Assembly: GCA_944322755.1 (NCBI GenBank)
Contig: CALUPY010000003.1
Location: forward strand, 62,001 to 126,000
DNA length: 64,000 bases
Source of the DNA: Candidatus Gastranaerophilales bacterium
GTDB taxonomy: Bacteria; Cyanobacteriota; Vampirovibrionia; Gastranaerophilales; Gastranaerophilaceae
Reading direction: 5' to 3'
The translations under genes were made by a program, and so were the position numbers. Below are positions 8,830 through 17,185 of this stretch, piece by piece; position 1 is the first letter of the stretch, and each line of letters starts with the position of its first letter. The notes under the pieces were generated by a model that searched no databases, had not been told where the DNA came from, and saw only the letters and a program-made list of their open reading frames with translations.

Positions 8830-9699
8830 GTGTTTGGCTTCATAAATATATTTAAGCCAAAAGGAATGACCTCGCATGATGTGGTTGCGCGGCTGAGAAA
8901 GATTACGGGCATTAGAAGAATCGGTCATGCCGGAACTCTGGATCCGATGGCAGAGGGAGTTCTGCCTGTGGCAGTCGGCAATGCCTCACGCCTTATTGAA
9001 TATCTGACTGACGAGAAAGTCTATACAGCAGACTTACAACTCGGTATCGAGTCAGATACATGCGATATTGAAGGTAATATTACAAAAAAAACTTCCCGCG
9101 CCGTCAAAAAAGAAGAATTTCTTGCCGCTGCAGAGCAGTTTATAGGAGAGATTACCCAGATTCCTCCGGCACATTCGGCTGTGCATTATAAAGGAAAAAG
9201 GCTCTATGAACTCGCACGAAACGGAGAAATACCGCAGGATATTCCGGCAAGAATAGTGCGCGTAGATTCGATAGAGGTGACAGAATTCGACGGATATTGT
9301 GCAAAACTCGTGATTTCCTGTTCAAAAGGAACGTATATCCGCTCTATAGTAAGAGATTTAGGAAATACACTCGGAACCGGCGCGGTTATGACCGGACTTT
9401 TGCGCAATCAGTCCGGAAGATTTAAGCTGGACACAGCGGTATCATTGAATGATTTGCATTCAAAAGAGGATGTTGAAAAAAATTTTGTTAATCTTTTTGA
9501 GGTCTTGCCCTATGCACGCTATGAAATATTAAAACAGGATATAAAACAGTTTATGAACGGGGTTGCGATAAAAAATGTTTCGGACTATATTGAAGGGGAG
9601 ACAGTGCTGGTCGTGTACGGAAACAAACTCGCCGGCATATGCAAAAAATCCGGTTCCAACCTGAAACCGGTTAAGGTCTTTCAAATAGAGGAGCAATAA
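8830..9699 (+). CDS. truB: tRNA pseudouridine-55 synthase
   Basis: 289 residues from a GTG start, 2 nt after rbfA. NIFKPKGMTSHDVV and GHAGTLDPMAEGVLPV are TruB signatures; the catalytic Asp is residue 38. HSAVHYKGKRLYELAR and CSKGTYIRSIVRDLG follow. The C-terminus (about 220-289) is a small PUA-like domain. It makes the universal pseudouridine of the tRNA T-loop. The rbfA-truB pair is a common arrangement; nusA and infB are not in this window. Confidence 0.95.
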   Translation: MFGFINIFKPKGMTSHDVVARLRKITGIRRIGHAGTLDPMAEGVLPVAVGNASRLIEYLTDEKVYTADLQLGIESDTCDIEGNITKKTSRAVKKEEFLAAAEQFIGEITQIPPAHSAVHYKGKRLYELARNGEIPQDIPARIVRVDSIEVTEFDGYCAKLVISCSKGTYIRSIVRDLGNTLGTGAVMTGLLRNQSGRFKLDTAVSLNDLHSKEDVEKNFVNLFEVLPYARYEILKQDIKQFMNGVAIKNVSDYIEGETVLVVYGNKLAGICKKSGSNLKPVKVFQIEEQ

Positions 9700-9701
9700 G
9701 T

Positions 9702-10574
9702 ATGAAAAAATTCTTTATATTATTATTTATGATTCTTGGCATGCCGGTGTTTGCGCAATGCGATACCTCAGTATGCAAACAGCCGCCATATCCTGTTTCA
9801 GACGGTGCCGGCGCGTTCTTCAGCAAAGTTACGGGCATGAATTTTATTGTTACAAAGACTGCTGAAAGTGCAATTGAGCGTTCAATAAAAAAGAAATTAG
9901 GCGCAAAATTTGATATTGAAATCACACCATACGGCGGCAAAGGGTTATTTGAGGGAAAATTCAAAAAAATTACGGCAGAGGGCGAAAATGTAGTAATAGA
10001 CGGAATGCATTTTTCCAGAATTTATGCAGAGTCCTTGTGTGAATACAATCAGTTTATCTTCAAAGATTTCTATAAAGAAATTTATACGGCAGAACCATTT
10101 TTAGCAGAATACACAGCTGTTTTGACTTCTGACGATTTGCAAAAGACGGTTTTGTCCGAACAGTATAGAAAATTTTTGGAATCCCTGACCGTAAAAATCG
10201 GAAATATGGTAATGTTCAGAGCTTTTGACCCACAGATTTCCGTAAACGGCGACAAACTCCATCTTTCAGTACGAGTTGTTACTCCCATGTCGTTCTCAAA
10301 CTCTGCAAAACAGGTGTCTGTCGACCTCGGGCTGGAAGTTCAGGACGAGCAGATTGTGTTTAGTGATATAAGTTTTAACAACGGCGCTAAATTTCTGAGC
10401 GCAGATGCTCTTCTTCCTTTTATTAACAAACTTAACCCATTTGTATATAAAGCCAATATCATGGATAATAGAAACAGCATAGTAAAAGTACACAACATAA
10501 AAGTCTCGGACGGCATGGTCTTAATAAAAGGCAGTGTGCTGGTTCCGAAAAATTATTATGAAACAGTAAAATAA
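9702..10574 (+). CDS. Exported DUF2993 (LmeA-like) protein
   Basis: 290 residues starting MKKFFILLFMILGMPVFAQ, a cleavable signal peptide. The mature part has the layout of DUF2993 proteins: an amphipathic start with FDIEITPYGGKGLFEGKFKKI, the VVIDGMHFSRIYAESLCEYN repeat, FDPQISVNGDKLHLSVRV and a C-terminal strand-rich NIKVSDGMVLIKGSVLVP. DUF2993 members are common in cyanobacteria and actinobacteria; the mycobacterial LmeA is a phosphatidylinositol-binding periplasmic protein. The role here is unknown, probably lipid binding at the envelope. The start lies 2 nt after truB, so it is cotranscribed. Confidence 0.7.
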   Translation: MKKFFILLFMILGMPVFAQCDTSVCKQPPYPVSDGAGAFFSKVTGMNFIVTKTAESAIERSIKKKLGAKFDIEITPYGGKGLFEGKFKKITAEGENVVIDGMHFSRIYAESLCEYNQFIFKDFYKEIYTAEPFLAEYTAVLTSDDLQKTVLSEQYRKFLESLTVKIGNMVMFRAFDPQISVNGDKLHLSVRVVTPMSFSNSAKQVSVDLGLEVQDEQIVFSDISFNNGAKFLSADALLPFINKLNPFVYKANIMDNRNSIVKVHNIKVSDGMVLIKGSVLVPKNYYETVK

Positions 10575-10592
10575 TAAAAAGAAGAGGTGTAT

Positions 10593-11192
10593 ATGAGTTT
10601 TTGGACAAAGCTTGTTATTGCAGTACTTGCAGGAATTGCCGGATTTTATATCTGGACGGAGTTCTTTGATGAAAAACCTGGTGTTGAAAAAAAGCTCGTT
10701 AAAGAAGAAGTAGTAGAGCCGCAGCAGACTGAAAAAAAAGAAGAACCGCCTAAAAAAGAAGAGGTAAAAAAGACCTATGCAACGGTTTATTTCCTCGGCG
10801 TAGATAAAAATTCAGCCGGTGTGTTCAAAAAAGTTACGCGCGAAGTTCCGCAGGGAAAGAACAAACTCACTTACGCAATACAGTCCCTGATTGCAGGGCC
10901 TGATGCCGCTGAAAAAGAGCAGGGAGTTTTTTCAGAAGTGCCAAAAAACGTTAAACTGCTTGCTGTTGTTGAATCTGAATCGAAAATTATTATAGACATA
11001 AGCGGAAATGTACAAACAGGAGGCGGCGCAGACAGTCTTTACAGCAGAATGAAACAGATTATAAAAACAGCCCTTAACAATGCGCCCAAAAAACCGATTT
11101 ATCTTTACATCGACGGTAAACAGGCAGAAGTGCTGGGCGGTGAAGGTATAATGATTACGCAGCCATTGAGTGAGAATTCGCTGGATGAATAA
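10593..11192 (+). CDS. Membrane-anchored GerMN-domain protein
   Basis: 199 residues from ATG 10593, with AAGAGG 5 nt upstream. The GTG at 10587 overlaps that ribosome-binding site. An N-terminal hydrophobic anchor (FWTKLVIAVLAGIAGFYIW) is followed by a charged Lys/Glu/Pro linker at about residues 27-60. A GerMN domain follows: ATVYFLGVDKNSAG, LTYAIQSLIAGP, VFSEVPKNVKLLAV, IIDISGNV…GGADSLYSRMKQIIKTAL, PIYLYIDGKQAEVLGGEG. GerMN domains occur in sporulation/germination proteins and in LpqB-like envelope proteins, with unknown biochemistry. In a diderm non-sporeformer, an envelope role is the best guess. Confidence 0.78.
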   Translation: MSFWTKLVIAVLAGIAGFYIWTEFFDEKPGVEKKLVKEEVVEPQQTEKKEEPPKKEEVKKTYATVYFLGVDKNSAGVFKKVTREVPQGKNKLTYAIQSLIAGPDAAEKEQGVFSEVPKNVKLLAVVESESKIIIDISGNVQTGGGADSLYSRMKQIIKTALNNAPKKPIYLYIDGKQAEVLGGEGIMITQPLSENSLDE

Positions 11193-11454
11193 AGATATTG
11201 ATTACTATCTGAATTTGGACTGGACACTGATTGAAGGCACTGACCTTGACTTCAACGGAAATCCCTATCATTACATTGAAATAAAAGAGTTTCCGAGTTT
11301 TGCATTTTGCGCAAAAACCCGCGAGATTGCGCTTGCTAATTATAAAAAGCAGCTGAAACTCATGCTCCAGATAATGCTGGAGGACGGAGACAGAATTCCC
11401 GAACCCGGCGAAGATGACGAGGATGATATTGATTGGGAAAGTATTTGTCCCTAA
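11185..11454 (+). CDS. HicB-like small protein without a HicA partner
   Basis: 90 residues from ATG 11185, overlapping the end of the GerMN gene by 8 nt. The pattern D-Y-Y-L-N-L-D-W-T…, HYIEIKEFPSF, then …LANYKKQLKLMLQIMLEDGDRIPEP is the HicB-like antitoxin fold (compare YYLNLPYT…GCxxxGxTxEEALxNxxEA…IPEP). The usual Gly/Cys turn residues are altered (SFAFCAKTREIAL). The C-terminus is very acidic (EDDEDDIDWE). No hicA toxin lies next to it and there is no DNA-binding extension, so it is probably a solitary regulator or a relic. Confidence 0.6.
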   Translation: MNKDIDYYLNLDWTLIEGTDLDFNGNPYHYIEIKEFPSFAFCAKTREIALANYKKQLKLMLQIMLEDGDRIPEPGEDDEDDIDWESICP

Positions 11455-11643
11455 AAATGCTGTTTAAATCATAGTTATCAGCGCTGCATAAATTCGATAT
11501 AAAATTTTACATTTTTAAAAAAATTTATTTAATTGTTACAAAAACTTAATATAAATAAAGCTGATTTTCTTAAAACAGGCAATTTCTCAAACAAAAATGT
11601 TTTTATTTTATTGTACGAGGAAAAACACGAGAGGACCGAGAAA

Positions 11644-12144
11644 ATGGGCTACGCAATTTTTGCAGCTAGAAAATTGATGTTGACCAATCGTCTGAACCAA
11701 GTCAGATTCAGAATTCTGGCATTGAGTCAGCAACAAATGACTCTGTCTCAGGCAGCAGGAGACAAGCAGCGGTATCTTTCGTATACAAAAAACATATTCA
11801 ATAACTTGAGTAATTCGGCTGTAAATAATTTCTTAACAGCACAAAAAACACAATTAGAACAGCAATATGGTCAAAACGGAATAAATGACCCAACGGCATT
11901 TAGCAATGCAATGAACAATGCTTGGCAGCAAATTAATTTATTTTCAAATACCATAAATCAAAATAATCAGGCATTAGATTTATCAGCATCTTACGAAATG
12001 GAACGAATTAAAGATATAGAAAATCAGATAGAATTAGAAAAGAAAACCCTGGAAACACAAGAAAAAGCAATGACAGCAGAGCTCCAGGAAATTGAAAAGA
12101 AAGAAGATTCTGAAATTAAAAACTCAGCACCTAAATTCGCATAG
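11644..12144 (+). CDS. Unrecognised helical protein (Gln/Asn-rich)
   Basis: 166 residues from ATG 11644, preceded by GAGAGGACC. The frame stays open upstream to 11533, but that part looks untranslated. The N-terminus MGYAIFAARKLMLTNRLNQVRF is amphipathic, not a signal peptide. The rest is predicted helical, rich in Gln and Asn (LSQQQMTLSQAAG, TAQKTQLEQQYGQ, INLFSNTINQNNQAL). It ends in a coiled coil of about 40 residues (MERIKDIENQIELEKKTLETQEK…). No cysteines or membrane segments. Small coiled-coil proteins of this look occur in secretion or surface-filament systems, but nothing nearby supports that. Function unknown. A strong terminator follows. Confidence 0.65.
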   Translation: MGYAIFAARKLMLTNRLNQVRFRILALSQQQMTLSQAAGDKQRYLSYTKNIFNNLSNSAVNNFLTAQKTQLEQQYGQNGINDPTAFSNAMNNAWQQINLFSNTINQNNQALDLSASYEMERIKDIENQIELEKKTLETQEKAMTAELQEIEKKEDSEIKNSAPKFA

Positions 12145-12166
12145 GTGGTTAATAAATAAAAATTCA

Positions 12167-12196
12167 CGCCGGACAACAAAAAGTCCGGCGTTTTTA
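12167..12196 (+). terminator. Rho-independent terminator
   Basis: Perfect 8-bp stem CGCCGGAC (12167-12174) with GTCCGGCG (12183-12190), then TTTTT. It ends the 11644-12144 transcript. Confidence 0.92.
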
Positions 12197-12612
12197 TTAT
12201 GTACGAACAGAGGTTTAGTTTAAGCAAATCCCATACAGACAGAAAGTAAAAACAACATCATTTTTCATCTAAGCAAAAATGACATGCCATCACTCAGCCT
12301 GCAAGCTCTAAAAGAATAACCAGCACTATATAACAAAGTGCCTTCTCTTTCCTGAGGCAGGGGCAACTGTTCTAAAAAATTTTCTGATTAACCGTAAATA
12401 TTTGTTAAATTATTACTATTTGTTACGATTTTTGTTGTATTATTCAAATATATAACAAAATCTGTCATTCAGGTCTTTTGTATAAAGTGTGTAAATTTCG
12501 CTTTTGTGTTGCGAAATTTAGAGAGCAGCGGCTGCTGTCAGATAAATAGTGTGAAAAACAGCAGACGTGCTATGTATATGAGATAAATTTAGTCCAGAGA
12601 AGGGAGTTTCCT
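12197..12612 (+). promoter_or_regulatory. Long intergenic region with a leader hairpin before the GT5 gene
   Basis: About 415 bp without a credible gene. It is very AT-rich at 12375-12460. At 12492-12501 TAAATTTCGC pairs perfectly with GCGAAATTTA at 12511-12520 around a 9-nt loop, followed at once by a second small inverted repeat AGCAG…CTGCT (12525-12537). No T-run follows, so this is not a terminator; it is more likely structure in the 5' leader of the next gene. GAAGGGA lies 8 nt before the GTG at 12613. I recognise no riboswitch family. Confidence 0.4.
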
Positions 12613-15576
12613 GTGGAAACAAATTTAAAACCAACAAATCTTTTGCAGTCAATGCAAATCAATACGGCTGCACCCCAAAAGCCCATGCAGCAGTCGCAGC
12701 AGCAGCCTGTTCTTAACCAACAGCCGTCCAATGATTCTTTCACAAAACAGCAGAGCAAAATCCCTGCTTATGTAAAAGATTACAGCGGAATTGGCGCAAT
12801 TATACTGAGCGCGGTCGGTATTCCCGTCGCATACAAACTTTCAAAAGGAAAAACCTCAAAACAGCTCAAAGATTTAAAATCCGCTGTGGACAACCTCACA
12901 CAACAGCTTTCACAGTCAGGCATCGAAGATAAAGTTGCAGCCGCAGTAAAAAATGCAACGCAAGATATCACAAAAAGAATGAATCCCATCTCGGCAAAAT
13001 CCGCACTAACAGGTGCACTTGTCGCACTCGGGTCAGTTTTCGGCATAAAAGAGTATGTTAAAAACAGCAAAGAAGATTTATTGAAAAAAGGATATACAGA
13101 AGAAGAAATAAGCGAAGCAAAAGACGCAGCAACAGGCATTCTCTCAAAGGCAGAAGATGCAAAACGGACTGCTGACGGACTATCCGGCATGGCAAATGAA
13201 GCAAAAGCAGTAGCCTACGAGTCAAGAAACATTTCCTATGATGCAAGAAATACTGTTTCTGCCTTGAATAACGGGCTTAACGAAGCAAAAGCCATTGCCA
13301 ATGCAGCAATAAGAGCAACAGAAGTCGGTCTGAATCCTGTTATGAGCACCTACACAGTCAGACACTACGACCTGAATCTGCTGCAGGTGTTGAATAACGA
13401 CATGAAAATTGACGAAAACAGACAGGATGCTGCTTACGAGTTCATAAGAAATGCAGCGCCAAAAAGGCTTAAAAGAAATGCAAAAGACACTATCGCAGAT
13501 ATAAGACAGTTCAGAGAAAACCATCCGAACCTGAAATCCACATGGTCGCTGACGGCAGAATACAGACCTATGCAGCTTGGAGGACTCGGGGTCGTTCCGG
13601 TCGATATACAGAACAACTTTGTCCAGTTAGGCATTGACTCACCTGCATTTATTCCTATGTATCTTAAAAAGAACAAATCCGAATTCATTGAAGAAAACGG
13701 AGAATATTCATACATCTATGAAAATACAAAATTTGACCTGACAAAAATCGCTGAAACAACTACTCATGTATACAGAAACGGCGAAACACACCCCGAAACC
13801 ATTGAATTTTATTCAACAGAGCTTCCCGTAAAAACAAACGACGGCAGAGAATTGAAAAAAACGCTTGTTTTTGTAAAAAATAACGATTACTTTAACGAAA
13901 ACATATATGATTCAACGACTAACGCAGAAGAAACAGAAAAATTTGCGCTTTTCACAAAATCTGTGTACAAACTTGCAAAATACAAAGTTTCTGAATCATA
14001 TGCAAAAGAAGAAGCAAAAGAAGCAGTTAAAAAAGGACAAAAGCCCAAAGAATTCTCGCTGATGGGTGTCTCAAATATGAAAATCACAAACAGAGAAGCC
14101 TTTGACAAAATCAAAGCCCCAGGCGCATTCCTTCTCAACGACTGGCATGCCGGCTCTATGGCAGCACTGTTAAGATACAGGGCTCCGTTAGAATATGCTT
14201 ACAATGAGATTTCTGAAAAAGCAGCAGATGCACTTGAAAACATGCCAACAGTGCTTGTCGGGCACAACCTTAAACATCAGGGCAAATCAAATGACAGCGG
14301 CAATTCACTTCTCGGCAAAAACCGCGTAACAGAAAACATAATCAACACCCTGTTTGACAGCTTTGCAATAGCAATTACAGAAAATGCACACAGCGGAATC
14401 ATAAACAAGGAAGACCCGAGCAACGACGATATGTGCAACACTGTCCTTTTAAAACGAAAAACAGCAGACAAGCATTTTAATCATGCCTTCGTCGGCGTTG
14501 CACTTTCTGACTGGTTTGTTCCGGTTTCAAAGACTTATACAAAAGAACTCATCAATGACCCGCAAAAATCCGGCATTCTTTACCCGTTATTACAGGAACG
14601 AAAAAATTTCGTCACAGTAAAAGATAAAAAAACTGGCAAAGATGTAGAAATAAACAAGGGAACAGTTTCCGGCACAATAAACGGATATGACAAAAACACA
14701 ATAGATATGAAAGCTATTTCGAAAAACAACAGGGTCAGCGGGCTTGAATACGAAGTCTATGACGAAAACACGCCTATAGATGAAATTATAGAAAAACGTA
14801 AAATAAACAAAGGCAGATTTTACGACAAGTTCATAAAGCCCTACGGAATAGACGGCAAAGACCCCAATCTTGTTGTTATTGAAAAAGAAAAAGCACCGGT
14901 TAATATAACAAGAGAAGAGTTCATTGAAGCGCCCATGATCGCATTTGCGCACAGACTAACCAGCCAGAAAGGCCTTGAGCACTTTAAAGGGGCAATTTTC
15001 AGACTCTTTGACAACTGGGAAGAAAAATTTCCGGGAAAACCTCTGCCTTTCGTCCTAGTAGGAGGCCCATCCTCTCCTGAAAAAAGAGAGCTGGAATATC
15101 TCTATGAGCTGAAAAATCCGAGCTACGGCGCAAACAAAGAACGTGTTAACAGAGTCCTTGCATTGAAGGGCGGTCTGCCCAACCCTGCAATCATGGGTGT
15201 TGCACAAATTTTTGTCGCACCGTCAAACGAAGAGCCTTGCGGTTTGTCTCAGGCGGAATGCGACGCAAAAGGCACTCCGATTCTCGCAACTGACACCGGC
15301 GGATACCACGACACAATAGAAGACGGCGTAACAGGATATCTTGCACCTTATATCAGCGAACAGTGTATTTATGACAAACTCGTTGAAATCTGCGACAATT
15401 ACTTCAACCACCCTGAAAAATACAATGAAGTTATTCAAAACGACCTTAAAGTCGATTTCAGCTGGGCACAAAAAGGCAAGAAGGGGCCGATTTATGAATA
15501 CACTGAAAAATTCGGATATGACAAAAACGAACTTCCCGATATTGCAGCAGGTGAACATCCTAAAACAGAAGCGTAA
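12613..15576 (+). CDS. Large GT5 glycogen/starch synthase-like protein with N-terminal membrane and coiled-coil regions
   Basis: 987 residues, about twice the length of GlgA. Residues 1-55 are Gln/Pro-rich. Hydrophobic segments at about 57-74 and 131-147 could anchor it in a membrane, and 150-235 is an Ala/Glu/Lys coiled coil. From about 310 it is a GT5 synthase: GGLG at 323-326, NDWHAG (Asp510, His512), VGHNLKHQG, FAHRLTSQKG (Arg781, Lys786) and EEPCGLSQAECDAKGTPILATDTGG (Glu874). The donor-site KTGGL lysine is replaced (Q-L-G-G-L, Gln321). The fold should transfer glucose from a nucleotide sugar to an alpha-1,4-glucan, but donor and acceptor are uncertain because of that change and several insertions. 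GTG start with GAAGGGA. Confidence 0.82.
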   Translation: METNLKPTNLLQSMQINTAAPQKPMQQSQQQPVLNQQPSNDSFTKQQSKIPAYVKDYSGIGAIILSAVGIPVAYKLSKGKTSKQLKDLKSAVDNLTQQLSQSGIEDKVAAAVKNATQDITKRMNPISAKSALTGALVALGSVFGIKEYVKNSKEDLLKKGYTEEEISEAKDAATGILSKAEDAKRTADGLSGMANEAKAVAYESRNISYDARNTVSALNNGLNEAKAIANAAIRATEVGLNPVMSTYTVRHYDLNLLQVLNNDMKIDENRQDAAYEFIRNAAPKRLKRNAKDTIADIRQFRENHPNLKSTWSLTAEYRPMQLGGLGVVPVDIQNNFVQLGIDSPAFIPMYLKKNKSEFIEENGEYSYIYENTKFDLTKIAETTTHVYRNGETHPETIEFYSTELPVKTNDGRELKKTLVFVKNNDYFNENIYDSTTNAEETEKFALFTKSVYKLAKYKVSESYAKEEAKEAVKKGQKPKEFSLMGVSNMKITNREAFDKIKAPGAFLLNDWHAGSMAALLRYRAPLEYAYNEISEKAADALENMPTVLVGHNLKHQGKSNDSGNSLLGKNRVTENIINTLFDSFAIAITENAHSGIINKEDPSNDDMCNTVLLKRKTADKHFNHAFVGVALSDWFVPVSKTYTKELINDPQKSGILYPLLQERKNFVTVKDKKTGKDVEINKGTVSGTINGYDKNTIDMKAISKNNRVSGLEYEVYDENTPIDEIIEKRKINKGRFYDKFIKPYGIDGKDPNLVVIEKEKAPVNITREEFIEAPMIAFAHRLTSQKGLEHFKGAIFRLFDNWEEKFPGKPLPFVLVGGPSSPEKRELEYLYELKNPSYGANKERVNRVLALKGGLPNPAIMGVAQIFVAPSNEEPCGLSQAECDAKGTPILATDTGGYHDTIEDGVTGYLAPYISEQCIYDKLVEICDNYFNHPEKYNEVIQNDLKVDFSWAQKGKKGPIYEYTEKFGYDKNELPDIAAGEHPKTEA

Positions 15577-15600
15577 GGAAAATTTACAAAATAAAAGACA

Positions 15601-15627
15601 AAAGACCGGACAACATCCGGTCTTTTT
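15601..15627 (+). terminator. Rho-independent terminator after the GT5 gene
   Basis: AAAGACCGGA (15601-15610), loop CAACA, TCCGGTCTTT (15616-15625), further Ts. Perfect 10-bp stem. Confidence 0.93.
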
Positions 15628-15713
15628 AATGATTGTTATAGCCGGCGTAAATAAAATGTTGCGGATTTTTTCTTATAATTTATTTTGTTATCGCAAATTT
15701 TTTTAGGACAATG

Positions 15714-15719
15714 TATAAT
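15714..15719 (+). promoter_or_regulatory. TATAAT -10 box 7 nt before a start codon
   Basis: A perfect TATAAT with 7 nt to the ATG at 15727. No good -35 is present at 16-18 bp and there is no Shine-Dalgarno sequence, so the transcript is probably leaderless. Confidence 0.45.
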
Positions 15720-15726
15720 AATATTT

Positions 15727-16047
15727 ATGGATAAAAAGGATGAACTAAAAATTATAGAAGAAACACAGCAGGTCGTCGCACAGATGAAGCAGGATGATTT
15801 AGAGGAAGATCCGACACTGGAGAATGAGATGTTTGACTGCGACTGCTGCGGCAAAGAAGCTTCGCTTGCAGGTTCTATTGCATATTCAGACTACAGACTC
15901 TGCAATGACTGCGTGCTGCTTGCTGAAACTGGTTTTGCACTCGGAAAACTAAAATCCGTGGAGGATTTAATTAAAGCAATGGAAGAAAAAAGGCTGGAAG
16001 AAATCTGTAATTTTATAAAAAAAGACAGTATAAGCCACAACAACTAA
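15727..16047 (+). CDS. Small zinc-ribbon-like protein
   Basis: 106 residues from ATG 15727. The longer frame from 15685 runs through the -10 box and is rejected. An acidic N-terminal helix (residues 1-35) is followed by C-D-C-C-G-K, then C-N-D-C about 20 residues later, forming a four-cysteine metal site. A helical C-terminus follows (LKSVEDLIKAMEEKRLEEICNFIKKD). Probably cytoplasmic; partner unknown. It lies 9 nt upstream of lptF/G and is probably cotranscribed with the LPS genes. Confidence 0.7.
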   Translation: MDKKDELKIIEETQQVVAQMKQDDLEEDPTLENEMFDCDCCGKEASLAGSIAYSDYRLCNDCVLLAETGFALGKLKSVEDLIKAMEEKRLEEICNFIKKDSISHNN

Positions 16048-16056
16048 GAAAATATT

Positions 16057-17172
16057 ATGAAACTTTTTGATAAACTTACAATTCTGGATAAATATATACT
16101 TAAACAGGTCCTTGAAATTTTTATAATGGGGATTGTTGTTTTTACGTCTATAATTTTTGCCTCGGATACCTTCATTACACTGATAAAACAGATTACCCTA
16201 TACGGTATTCCGTTTAATGTCGCACTGATGATAGTACTTTTGAACCTGCCTGCTGTTATAGTTATGGCGATTCCCATGAGTGTTCTGTTTTCGACTGTTA
16301 TGACCCTAAACAGACTCAGTCTTTCGTCGGAAATTACGGTAATGAGAGCCTGCGGCATAGGTCTGAACCGTATAGCAAAACCCATATTTATTTTTTCTAT
16401 AGCAATGGCTGCTCTTACTTTTATAGTAAACGAGACCATTGTACCTATCACCACATCACAGTCAAAAACTCTTGCCGTGTGGGCGCTCGGGCAAAAAAAC
16501 ATTCCCAATGGAAAACAGAATTTTACATACAAAGAACTGCAGGACGGCACAAATATAAAAAGACTTTTTTATGTTGAACGCTGTGAAGACAATACCCTAA
16601 AAAATGTGTCAGTGCTTGATTTTTCAAACAAAGATACTATCCAGATTATCCAGTCTCAAAGCGGAAAAACACGTCCTGAGGGCTGGCAGTTTAACCGCGG
16701 CGCAGTTTACACCATATCAACAAAAGGGAAAGTTCTTAATACAACATGGTTTGGCGAGTCTGTTGTAGATTTCGGGCTCGATGTAAAAGACAAACTTACT
16801 GACGACGAAGCTACGCAGTACAATATAATTGCCTTGTGGAAATATGTTGAAAATAACAAGAAAAACCACTCAAAAGAAGAACACTCACTGTTCAAAATAG
16901 AACTGTATAACAAATTTGCCTTTCCGGTAACAACAGTTATACTTGTGCTTCTCGGAGTTCCTCTCGCTATCACTCCCCCGAGAGTCAGATACAACAGAGG
17001 ATTTCTGTTCAGTATTTTGATTATATTTTTGTATTATCTCTTAAGGGCGCTTTCTCTGTCCTTCGGCGAGACAATGGCAATTTCGCCATGGATGGCAGCC
17101 TGGATACCTAACGTAATACTTTTCATTCTCGGTTCGCTTCTGTATTACAGAAAGGTTTATACAATTACATAG
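16057..17172 (+). CDS. LPS export permease, LptF/LptG (YjgP/YjgQ) family
   Basis: 371 residues. It starts LDKYILKQVLEIFIMGIVVFTSIIF (TM1), with two further N-terminal TMs (NVALMIVLLNLPAVIVMAIPMSVLFSTVMTL, PIFIFSIAMAALTFIVNE) around the conserved SSEITVMRACGIGLNRIAKP loop. A beta-jellyroll periplasmic domain (about residues 140-270) is followed by three C-terminal TMs containing FAFPVTTVILVLLGVPLAI. This is the inner-membrane half of LptB2FG, which extracts LPS toward the outer membrane. LptF and LptG cannot be told apart here. The next gene, waaA, belongs to the same pathway. Confidence 0.9.
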   Translation: MKLFDKLTILDKYILKQVLEIFIMGIVVFTSIIFASDTFITLIKQITLYGIPFNVALMIVLLNLPAVIVMAIPMSVLFSTVMTLNRLSLSSEITVMRACGIGLNRIAKPIFIFSIAMAALTFIVNETIVPITTSQSKTLAVWALGQKNIPNGKQNFTYKELQDGTNIKRLFYVERCEDNTLKNVSVLDFSNKDTIQIIQSQSGKTRPEGWQFNRGAVYTISTKGKVLNTTWFGESVVDFGLDVKDKLTDDEATQYNIIALWKYVENNKKNHSKEEHSLFKIELYNKFAFPVTTVILVLLGVPLAITPPRVRYNRGFLFSILIIFLYYLLRALSLSFGETMAISPWMAAWIPNVILFILGSLLYYRKVYTIT

Positions 17173-17185
17173 TTTGGAGTTTTTA

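Noticed and set aside
12492-12520. Hairpin at 12492-12520 as a terminator
   Set aside because: The stem is AT-rich and no T-run follows on either strand; the real terminator is at 12167-12196.
13887-14138. Minus-strand ORFs inside the GT5 gene (also 12780-13190, 14590-14952, 15223-15558)
   Set aside because: No ribosome-binding sites, low-complexity Ser/Phe-rich translations, and they lie opposite a gene with clear family motifs.
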